NCBI GenBank assembly: GCA_902772795.1
Contig: CACYBZ010000262.1
Span: 1 to 7,793 of the forward strand
Direction: 5' to 3'
DNA length: 7,793 bases
From: an uncultured Ruminococcus sp.
GTDB lineage: Bacteria > Bacillota > Clostridia > Oscillospirales > Acutalibacteraceae
This document shows positions 1 to 6,600 of this stretch, one piece after another (positions within the stretch are counted from its first letter, which is position 1; each line of letters starts with the position of its first letter). The notes below the pieces were generated by a model that ran no database searches, was not told the DNA's origin, and saw nothing but the letters and a program-made list of their open reading frames with translations. Both the position numbers and the translations under genes were made by a program.

Positions 1-871
1 CATGAAAGAACTTGCCGACAAATATAACAATGTAGCTTACATTTCTTTTTCCCGAAATTTCGGTAAAGAATCTGCTATGTATGCAGGTCTGAAATATTCA
101 ACAGCGGATTATGTGGTCGTCATGGACGCTGATTTACAGCACCCTCCCAGAATGCTTGTTGATATGTGTCAGGCAATGGACGAAGGCTATGACTGCTGTG
201 CCGCAAGACGTACCTCCCGAAAAGGTGAGTCCAAAATCAGAAGTTTCTTTTCCAGAAGTTTCTACAAAATCAGTAATGCAGTTTCTGATGTCAAAATGCC
301 CTACAATGCCGTAGACTACCGCATCATGTCCCGACAGATGGTTGATGCTCTGGTATCGCTCGGCGAAGTACAAAGATTTTCCAAAGGTCTTTTCAGCTGG
401 GTCGGCTTTGATACCAAATGGATTCCCTACAAGAATGTAGAAAGAAAAATCGGCTCTACCAAATGGAGTTTCTGGGGACTGTTCAAATATGCCATAGACG
501 GCTTTATTTCTTTTACTGTTTCTCCGTTGCGATGGCTTTCGGGTATGGGAGTATTTTTTTCAGGCGTGGCATTTGTCTATATCATCATTACGTTGGTTAA
601 GACTTTGATTTTCGGCATAGATGTTCCGGGATATGTCACGACACTCTGTGCGGTGCTGTTCATGGGCGGAATCATTGAACTTTCTATCGGTGTTCTTGGC
701 GAATACATCAGCCGTATTTTTCTCGAAACGAAAAAACGCCCCGTATTCATTGTGAAAGATACCAATCTCACAGGCGATGATACTGCTCAACAGGAAGAAG
801 TATCTGACGAATTGACATCGGACAACACCGACAAAGAAAAACGTAACAACAATTATTTCGGACAGTTTTAA
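1..871 (+). CDS. Polyprenyl-phosphate glycosyltransferase, GtrB/DPM1-like (family 2), 5'-truncated by the window edge
   Basis: This enzyme probably transfers a sugar from a nucleotide-sugar onto undecaprenyl phosphate at the inner face of the membrane, supplying lipid-linked sugar for decorating a surface polysaccharide or teichoic acid. Residue numbers count from the ATG at position 2. The metal/nucleotide motif MDADLQHPP is at 41-49, with D42 and D44 as the DxD pair. A family block RFSKGLFSWVGF is at 125-136, and RKIGSTKWSFWGLFKYAIDG at 148-167 precedes two membrane helices (about 174-198 and 210-233). That ATG is not the true start: the usual first 50-60 residues, with the VxPxYNE strand, are missing, so the gene begins upstream of the window. 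After the usual end (RPVFIV, 246-251) comes an unusual hydrophilic, acidic tail of about 38 residues. The stop lies 11 nt before the gtrA-like gene, so the two are co-transcribed. The family assignment is firm; the sugar is unknown. Confidence 0.9.
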   Translation, partial: MKELADKYNNVAYISFSRNFGKESAMYAGLKYSTADYVVVMDADLQHPPRMLVDMCQAMDEGYDCCAARRTSRKGESKIRSFFSRSFYKISNAVSDVKMPYNAVDYRIMSRQMVDALVSLGEVQRFSKGLFSWVGFDTKWIPYKNVERKIGSTKWSFWGLFKYAIDGFISFTVSPLRWLSGMGVFFSGVAFVYIIITLVKTLIFGIDVPGYVTTLCAVLFMGGIIELSIGVLGEYISRIFLETKKRPVFIVKDTNLTGDDTAQQEEVSDELTSDNTDKEKRNNNYFGQF

Positions 872-882
872 GTGAGGTTGCT

Positions 883-1377
883 ATGGCGGACGTTAAAAAG
901 AAAACAATAGCTTTCATACAGAATTTTTTTGATATCAAATTCTGGAAATTCATTTTTGTCGGCATACTCAATACGATTGTCGGAACAGGTCTGCAATTTG
1001 TACTGTTCAATTTCACACCGCTCAACGCAATGGCGGAAAAAGGAACGTTTATTGCTTCCTCCGTTTCCTACTGTCTGGCCAGCGTGATGAGTTACTTTCT
1101 GAACAAATATTTCACGTTCAAAAACAAGGAAAAAGGCTGGAAACCTGTTGTCAGATTTGCCGTCAATATTGCGGTCTGCTATACCATAGCTTACGGTCTT
1201 GCTATTCCGCTGACAGCGTGGTTCTGTAAGACAAATGAGATTACTCTCTTTGGCTGGGGTATCGACAAGACTTCAGCAAATATTTCCATGGTAATCGGCA
1301 GTTGTCTGTTTGTGGCACTGAACTATATCGGACAAAGATTTTTCGCTTTCAAAGAAACAAAAGAAGTTTCGCAATAA
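883..1377 (+). CDS. GtrA-like family membrane protein
   Basis: This is a small integral membrane protein (164 residues) of the GtrA family (PF04138 type), thought to help flip or hand over polyprenyl-phosphate-linked sugars made by GtrB. Four membrane helices are visible at about 20-44, 54-74, 88-112 and 131-150. The family signature SYFLNKYFTFKNK (70-82) follows helix 2. Its C-terminal counterpart NYIGQRFFAFK (147-157) follows helix 4, giving the internal two-fold pattern of this family. The ATG at 883 has a GTGAGG ribosome binding site at 872-877, 5 nt upstream and right after the stop of the glycosyltransferase, which suggests translational coupling. GtrB next to GtrA is the classic pairing; the third partner, a serotype-specific multi-pass glycosyltransferase, would have to lie upstream of the window. 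A terminator follows 3 nt after the stop. Confidence 0.88.
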   Translation: MADVKKKTIAFIQNFFDIKFWKFIFVGILNTIVGTGLQFVLFNFTPLNAMAEKGTFIASSVSYCLASVMSYFLNKYFTFKNKEKGWKPVVRFAVNIAVCYTIAYGLAIPLTAWFCKTNEITLFGWGIDKTSANISMVIGSCLFVALNYIGQRFFAFKETKEVSQ

Positions 1378-1380
1378 CAC

Positions 1381-1420
1381 AAAAAAGGCGGTGCATACTG
1401 ACATAATGTACCGCTTTTTT
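1381..1420 (+). terminator. Rho-independent terminator after the gtrA-like gene, probably bidirectional
   Basis: A 9-bp stem GCGGTGCAT/ATGTACCGC (1388-1396 with 1406-1414, one G-T wobble) encloses a 9-nt loop. It is followed by six T (1415-1420) and preceded by six A (1381-1386). Because it is A-stem-T symmetrical, it could also stop transcription arriving on the - strand from the convergent antiporter gene, which ends at 1544. Confidence 0.85.
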
Positions 1421-1434
1421 ATATCGTTTAAAAG

Positions 1435-1545
1435 TTTAAGGGCTTCCGCCTTTAAAAATCCCGCAAGAGGCTTCTCCCCTTGACCCCCACCCACTTTTGA
1501 AAAAGTGGGTCAAAACTTTTTAAGGGAATTTGCTTGCACAAATTC
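1435..1545. repeat. Composite multi-hairpin intergenic repeat, copy A
   Basis: This sits between the convergent gtrA-like and antiporter genes. In order it holds: hairpin 1, TTTAAGGGC/GCCTTTAAA (1435-1443, 1448-1456, loop TTCC, one wobble); the linker word CCCGCAAG (1460-1467); an imperfect stem CAAGAGG/CCCCTTG (1464-1470, 1476-1482, one mismatch); a perfect 10-bp stem ACCCACTTTT/AAAAGTGGGT (1489-1498, 1501-1510); the linker CAAAACTTTTTAAGG (1511-1525); and a final stem GAATTTG/CAAATTC (1526-1532, 1539-1545). The last arm runs into the antiporter stop codon. The same order and linker words recur at 7709-7793. None of the stems has a canonical T-tract directly after it, so I call it a dispersed repeat and not a terminator. 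Confidence 0.7.
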
Positions 1546-2731
1546 ATTGGGAAACTGCTTTTTTACGTTCGGAAAACACGACTTTCAGAATAACGGGGGC
1601 AATAATCGTGGTGACGATGACGACAATAACCACAGGGGCGAAAATTTCACTGTCCATCAATCCCATCTGTGCTCCCTTATCGGCAACTATCAATGCGACT
1701 TCACCTCGGGATATCATGCCTGCTCCTATCTGAAGACATTCCCTGTTGGAAAACCGACATAATTTTGCTCCCACTCCGCAACCTGCCATCTTGGTAAGAA
1801 TAGCAATCACGGTAAGCAACACGGAAAAAATAATGATTCCTGCGGACATCTTCGGCAGAACAACTTTCAGCCCTATACTGGCGAAAAATATCGGCGACAA
1901 CAACATATAGGAAAGGGTATTGAACCGCACAGCCAGATATTCTTTTCTGTTGGTACTGGACATAATCAGTCCTGCAATATATGCCCCTGTGATATCCGCT
2001 ACCGAAAACAGGATTTCGGATATCCATGCCATAATCAGACAGAACGTGAATGCCCACATCACAAAACGGCGATAGTCTTTTTTATAATGGTTCATATAGA
2101 ACGAAAACAGCTTGAAACACAGAAAACCTACCACTATCGCAAAGGCAAAGAATCCCACGATTTTGAGCATTACCATCACCATATCGACATCTTCCACGGC
2201 AAAACTGGATATAATGGTAAGTGCCACAATTCCCAGAACGTCATCAATAATGGCAGCACCCAGAATGGCATTACCTGCCTTTGAATTGAGTTTTCCCATT
2301 TCCTTGAGGGTTTCTACTGTAATACTGACTGATGTTGCTGTCAGTATTACACCCACAAACATGGATTTCAGCATTGCCATACTGTCATCATTTTCAGCGA
2401 CAGGGTTCATAAAATAGGTCAGGCAGAACCCTCCCAGCAATGGCACAAGCACACCCAGCACCGCAATCACCAGTGATGCCAGACCTGTCTTTTTAAATTC
2501 CTTGATATCTGTTTCCAGTCCTGCCGAGAACATCAGCACAATGACACCCAGTTCAGAAATCATACTGATGAATTCGTCTTCCTGCAAGACATTCAGCATG
2601 GCAGGCCCTAACACCAGTCCTGCCAGCAATGCTCCGACCACCTGTGGCATATTGAACCGCTGAAAAATCAGTCCCAGCAATTTTGTAGAAAACAGTATCA
2701 TCGCAATATTGAGCAGTAACGTATAGTCCAT
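1544..2731 (-). CDS. CPA2-family cation:proton antiporter (Na+/H+ or K+/H+)
   Basis: This is a membrane exchanger of the monovalent cation:proton antiporter-2 type (Na_H_Exchanger fold, PF00999), moving Na+ or K+ against H+ for pH and ion homeostasis. Numbering is from MDYTLLL (395 residues). Conserved stretches are QVVGALLAGLVLGP (30-43), ELGVIVLMFSAGLETD (60-75), the unwound-helix TATSVS motif (131-136), and AAIIDDVLGI (159-168) with the ion-binding pair D163/D164. Also present is ISRGEVALIVADKG (340-353), the RGE motif of the second half. There are about 12 hydrophobic segments. No C-terminal TrkA/RCK nucleotide-binding domain is present, so it resembles short NapA-like members more than KefB/KefC. 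I chose the ATG at 2731. A longer TTG start at 2773 would sit at the predicted transcription start with no room for a ribosome site, whereas AAAGGGAAAG lies just upstream of 2731. A GTG two codons earlier (2737), better spaced from AGGG, is a fair alternative. It is monocistronic here and divergent from the efflux operon. Confidence 0.9.
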   Translation of the reverse strand: MDYTLLLNIAMILFSTKLLGLIFQRFNMPQVVGALLAGLVLGPAMLNVLQEDEFISMISELGVIVLMFSAGLETDIKEFKKTGLASLVIAVLGVLVPLLGGFCLTYFMNPVAENDDSMAMLKSMFVGVILTATSVSITVETLKEMGKLNSKAGNAILGAAIIDDVLGIVALTIISSFAVEDVDMVMVMLKIVGFFAFAIVVGFLCFKLFSFYMNHYKKDYRRFVMWAFTFCLIMAWISEILFSVADITGAYIAGLIMSSTNRKEYLAVRFNTLSYMLLSPIFFASIGLKVVLPKMSAGIIIFSVLLTVIAILTKMAGCGVGAKLCRFSNRECLQIGAGMISRGEVALIVADKGAQMGLMDSEIFAPVVIVVIVTTIIAPVILKVVFSERKKAVSQ

Positions 2732-2778
2732 AAACACATCTTTCCCTTTTATCCGATATCCATCAACAATCAAGTAAG

Positions 2779-2807
2779 ATTATAGTCTACTTTTCATAGA
2801 TAGTCAA
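2779..2807 (-). promoter_or_regulatory. Sigma-A promoter of the antiporter gene
   Basis: Read on the - strand, TTGACT (-35, 2807-2802) and a perfect TATAAT (-10, 2784-2779) are separated by 17 bp, close to the consensus. A-rich runs lie upstream of the -35 and could act as an UP element. Transcription should start near 2772, leaving a leader of about 40 nt. The -35 hexamer overlaps one arm of the inverted repeat at 2803-2850. Confidence 0.8.
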
Positions 2808-2850
2808 GAAATTTTTCCCTGTTTTTCTACATTTTCACAAATTTTTTGAC
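2803..2850. promoter_or_regulatory. 48-bp inverted repeat covering the antiporter -35 region
   Basis: The arms GTCAAGAAATTT (2803-2814) and AAATTTTTTGAC (2839-2850) are complementary at 11 of 12 positions, the odd one being G-T, with a 24-nt AT-rich spacer. The left arm contains the antiporter -35 on the - strand and the right arm a TTGAC word on the + strand. It could be a regulator binding site for the divergent region. That role is inference from symmetry and position only. Confidence 0.45.
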
Positions 2851-2917
2851 AAACTGACAATACATCTGATATTTAGCATTCAAACAGTTTCGTCAAATAC
2901 AACAGTATCTCTGCTGT

Positions 2918-2941
2918 AGTGGAAAGAATATTTTTTCCACT
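2918..2941. promoter_or_regulatory. Inverted repeat just upstream of the regulator/efflux promoter
   Basis: Perfect 8-bp arms AGTGGAAA (2918-2925) and TTTCCACT (2934-2941) are separated by 8 bp, ending 4 bp before the -35 hexamer at 2946. The position suits a binding site for an activator or an additional repressor. There is no T-tract after it on the + strand, and no gene upstream on that strand needs a terminator. Confidence 0.45.
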
Positions 2942-2945
2942 GTAA

Positions 2946-2975
2946 TTGACAGTCTGTACAGACATAGTATATAAT
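2946..2975 (+). promoter_or_regulatory. Sigma-A promoter of the TetR-RND efflux operon
   Basis: A perfect TTGACA (-35, 2946-2951) and a perfect TATAAT (-10, 2970-2975) are 18 bp apart. Transcription should start near 2982, giving a leader of about 37 nt before the TTG start of the regulator. The 18-bp spacer contains a perfect palindrome and a second palindrome lies in the early transcribed region, so the promoter looks built to be repressed. Confidence 0.82.
2952..2963. promoter_or_regulatory. Palindromic candidate operator in the promoter spacer
   Basis: GTCTGTACAGAC is a perfect 12-bp palindrome lying between the -35 and -10 boxes of the regulator/efflux promoter. A dimeric TetR-family protein bound here would block RNA polymerase. 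Its link to the regulator encoded immediately downstream is inferred from position. Confidence 0.6.
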
Positions 2976-2986
2976 AAAAGAGCATT

Positions 2987-3001
2987 ATGACAACTTGTCA
3001 T
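2987..3001. promoter_or_regulatory. Palindromic candidate operator in the early leader
   Basis: ATGACAA-C-TTGTCAT has perfect 7-bp arms around a single central base. It begins about 5 nt after the predicted transcription start and ends 5 nt before the Shine-Dalgarno. Short palindromes with TGACA/TGTCA half-sites at this position are typical of TetR-family autoregulation. I rate this and the spacer palindrome as the two best candidates for the regulator's own site. Confidence 0.6.
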
Positions 3002-3018
3002 TTTATGGAGGCGGTCAT

Positions 3019-3624
3019 TTGATAAAACAGACTTACTACAATCTTTCTGACGAAAAAAAGCAAAGAATTATTCAGGCAATCAAAAAAGAAGTTGACGGCA
3101 AATCCTATGATAAGATTTCCATTAATCAGATTGTCGCCAATGCAGAAATTTCCCGAGGGAGTTTCTACCAGTACTTTGACGACAAACAGGACATTTTTCT
3201 GCTTCTGCTGGACGGCTTTACCGACGGTATCCACCGCACTTTTCTGGAAACACTCCGCAACAGTGACGGAGATATTTTTCAGGCATGTCTGAACGTCTTT
3301 GACTGTGTGCTGACTTCGTATGAATATGAAAATTATTCGATTGCTCTCAAGTCTGTTTTTCTGTATTCCAACATCAACAGCATGATGCTTCTGAAAAATG
3401 ATGAATGTGAAACCTGTCTGAACAAGGAGATTTCCCGCTACATCAACCGCAGAGAATTCCATATCGACAACGAAGAAACTATCGGTTGTATTACAGACAT
3501 TCTGTTTTCTTCCATGAGTAAATTATGGTTTGATGTCTTTATCCTGCACAAGAGCAAGAAAACAACAAAAGCCAGACTCGCACAAATTCTGACCATCGTC
3601 AAAGACGGTGTTGTAAGGAGGTAA
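3019..3624 (+). CDS. TetR/AcrR-family transcriptional regulator
   Basis: This is a DNA-binding repressor of 201 residues, the usual TetR length. The N-terminal helix-turn-helix is clear: ISINQIVANAEISRGSFYQY (33-52) followed by FDDKQDIF (53-60), matching the family pattern of a recognition helix ending in xFYxYFxxK. The C-terminal ligand/dimer domain (about 65-201) is divergent, with Cys at 90, 96, 130, 133 and 157, and the inducer cannot be guessed. I start it at TTG 3019 because a perfect GGAGG (3007-3011) lies 7 nt upstream. An in-frame TTG at 2995 has no ribosome site and falls in a palindrome. The gene ends 7 nt before the RND permease, and its last codons carry that gene's Shine-Dalgarno. 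It most likely represses this operon, binding palindromes at 2952-2963 and/or 2987-3001, and is released by a pump substrate. Confidence 0.88.
   Translation: MIKQTYYNLSDEKKQRIIQAIKKEVDGKSYDKISINQIVANAEISRGSFYQYFDDKQDIFLLLLDGFTDGIHRTFLETLRNSDGDIFQACLNVFDCVLTSYEYENYSIALKSVFLYSNINSMMLLKNDECETCLNKEISRYINRREFHIDNEETIGCITDILFSSMSKLWFDVFILHKSKKTTKARLAQILTIVKDGVVRR
3615..3624 (+). promoter_or_regulatory. Ribosome binding site of the RND gene inside the end of the regulator gene
   Basis: AAGGAGG (3615-3621) is a full Shine-Dalgarno. It forms the last two arginine codons of the regulator, whose TAA stop follows directly (3622-3624). The RND ATG is at 3632, 10 nt after the GGAGG. The layout implies coupled translation of repressor and pump. 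Confidence 0.8.
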
Positions 3625-3631
3625 CATTTTC

Positions 3632-6600
3632 ATGTCCAAATACAGCGTAAAAAAGCCGATGACGGTATTTGTTGCCGTAATTCTTGTTATTGTACTGGGT
3701 GTCGTGGCATTCACCAGTATGACCCCCAACCTGTTGCCGAATATGGATTTTCCTTATGTCATTATCATGACAACCTATCCCGGGGCAAGTCCCGAACTGG
3801 TGGAAACAGAAATAACAAGACCGCTGGAACAGGCTCTCTCTGTACTGGACGGCGTGAAACAAGTCACTTCCACTTCCGCAGACAACTATTCCATGGTTGC
3901 CCTCGAATACGAAAACGGAAAAAATATGGACAGTGCCATGGTCGATATCAACAGCAGTGTCAATACGCTTGAGGGGTCGTGGAATGACATGGTCACTTCC
4001 CCCGTTATCATGAAAATCAATCCTGATATGATGCCTGCCGCCGTTGTTGCGGTGGATATGGAGGATATGAACACCGTAGAACTTTCCGAGTACGTCAGCG
4101 ATAATCTTCTCAATCAGCTGGAGGGCGTGGACGGTGTTGCTTCTGTCAGTAAAATCGGGTCGGTTTCGGAAAGTATCCATGTCGTGATTGACGAAAAGAA
4201 ACTCAGGAAAATCAATGCGAAAATCCAGAAAGCCATAGATGACAAATTCGATGAGGGAAAAGCCGAAATCAATGACGGTCTGGCAAAACTGAATGACGGT
4301 CTGGAACAGACCAAAGAAGGTCAGAAACAGATTGAACAGGGCAAACAGGAACTGGAAAATCAGCGGAAACTCGCCAACGAACAACTTTCCGACGCTCAGA
4401 ACCAGCTCGGTCAGAAACAGACTGAACTTCTTGACGGCAAACTTCAGATTCTCAACACCTTATCCGCACTCACCACACAACGGACACAGCTCCAGTCCAC
4501 CTATGAACAGATAGTCGGCATACAGGCGGTATTGCTGGAACTCAAAAAGAATATCAACGATATGACCTCTGCCGTCACACAGATGAAACTCTATCAGGAA
4601 ACGGTCGAAAAATTACGGTCTGCCATGGAAGTCATGTCGCCCGACAGCGATGAGTACAAAAAGGCTCTGGAACAACTGGAAACTATCGAAAACACCCTGA
4701 AATCCATGGGTCTGAAAACTGCCGAACTTCCCGACAAAATCAGGGAATATAATCAGACTATCGAAACACTGAAAAAATCTCTGGACGCTATGATACAATC
4801 CCTCACCGAAAAGGGATTTTCCGAAGACACTCTGCAAAGTGCCATTGACGAAATGAAAAACGGTATTGACCAGATGGATTCGGCTATTGTTCAGCTCAAC
4901 GGAACACTTGCCCAGCTCAATGAAGGGGCTATTTCTCTGGACAGTGCCTTGTCAGAACTCAACAAGCAAAAAGATGAGGCAACCTATCAGATGAGTACCG
5001 CCTATGTGGAACTCAGGGTAAACGAAAACACCCTCGCTACCACACAGACACAACTGGAAAATACCAGAAATGAACTGGAAACAACACTCAAGACCGTCAA
5101 CGAACAACAGAAAACCACCAAAGACAAATCAGATATTACCAAAATTATTACACTGGATATGGTTTCGGGAATTCTCACCGCACAGAACTTTTCCATGCCT
5201 GCGGGCTATATTACGGATTCGGAAAATCAGTATTTAGTCAGGGTCGGTGACAAAATTGAAGATGTCGAAACAATGAAAGAACTTCTGCTTTTCGACATGG
5301 ACATGAAAGGTGTTGACCCCATCTATCTGAAAGATATTGCCAATGTCTTCAAAGCCGACACTTCCGACAAGGTATATGCCAAAATCAACGGAAACAACGG
5401 TGTCATGCTGTCCTTTACAAAGTCCGCACAGTCTGCCGTTGCCACTGTCTGTGAAAATCTCATTCAAAAACTGGACACCATTCAGTCACAGAACGACAAA
5501 TTTCACTACACCATGCTGATGAATCAGGGGCATTATATCAATCTGGTTGTCAATAATGTCCTGCAAAATCTGATTGTCGGAGCATTGTTCGCCATTATCG
5601 TTCTTTTCCTTTTCCTCAAAGATATCAAGCCGACAATCATTGTTGCCTTTTCCATTCCGATATCGCTTGTCTTTGCGGTAGTGCTGATGTATTTCAGCGG
5701 AATAACACTCAATATTATTTCCCTGTCAGGTCTGGCGGTCGGTGTCGGTATGCTGGTAGACAACTCAGTCGTTGCCATTGAAAACATTTACCGTCTGCGA
5801 AATCTGGGGTATTCGGCGGTGAAAGCCTCCGTCAACGGTGCAAGACAGATTGCAGGTGCAATTACCGCTTCTACACTGACAACCGTATGTGTATTTCTGC
5901 CCATCGTCTTTATTGAGGGCGTTACCCGACAGATTTTTACTGACCTTGCTCTTACCATTACTTATTCACTTTTTGCCAGTCTGATTGTCGCACTGACACT
6001 CGTTCCTGCTATGGGACAGTCACTTTTCCGCAAAAACAAGGAACATAAACAGACTTTCTTCAACGGTATTCTGAAATATTATGAAAAAGCTATCCGTTTT
6101 ACGCTTTCACATCGTCTGGTGGCGATTCTGCTGGCACTGGTTCTGCTTATCGGCAGTGGGGTTCTTGAATTTACCAAAGGATTCAGCTTCATGCCCGATG
6201 CCAGCAGTGCTGAAATTCAGATTTCCCTCACCATGCCGAAAGGCAGTAAGATGGAAGATACTGTCAAGACCATGAATGAAATGACAGAAGTTGTCTACTC
6301 CCTCGGCAAAGAAAAATATGATACTGTCGGGGCGATGATTGGCGGTTCGTCCAGTATCATGGGAATGGGCGGTGGCTCAGACAATCAGGGAACACTGTAT
6401 GTCGTGCTGAATGCGAACCACGCCAAGAAAAGTCAGGATATTTCCAAACAGCTTTCCGAAAAATTCCGTGAAAAGTTCCCCGAAGAAATCGGTATCAGCG
6501 TCAGCAGCGGAAGTATGGGAATGATGTCCAGTATGCTGACAGGCAGCGGTATTGCCGTCAACGTCTACTGCGACGATATGGACAAATTACAGAAAACCGC

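Noticed and set aside
2..4. ATG at the left edge as the true start of the glycosyltransferase
   Set aside because: The reading frame begins partway through the catalytic domain and lacks the N-terminal strand and the VxPxYNE motif, so the real start is outside the window.
2732..2773. TTG start at 2773 for the antiporter, adding 14 residues
   Set aside because: It coincides with the predicted transcription start about 6 nt after the perfect -10 box, leaving no room for a ribosome site; the added residues are hydrophilic and unlike the family N-terminus.
2846..2873. Second + strand promoter (TTGACA, then GATATT at 16 bp)
   Set aside because: The -10 matches only 4 of 6 positions, and a perfect promoter lies 100 bp downstream; it is kept only as part of the inverted-repeat observation.
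2995..3018. TTG start at 2995 for the TetR regulator
   Set aside because: No Shine-Dalgarno precedes it and it lies in a palindrome, whereas TTG 3019 has GGAGG 7 nt upstream.
4247..4351. 21-bp periodic DNA repeats as a tandem repeat or CRISPR-like array
   Set aside because: The periodicity lies inside an intact reading frame and reflects heptads of the coiled coil; only one 13-bp word is exactly repeated and there are no spacers.
3599..4384. Long open frame on the - strand (261 codons)
   Set aside because: It is fully antisense to the regulator end and RND gene, low-complexity in Phe/His/Asp, and without a recognisable domain or ribosome site; it arises from the codon bias of the + strand gene.
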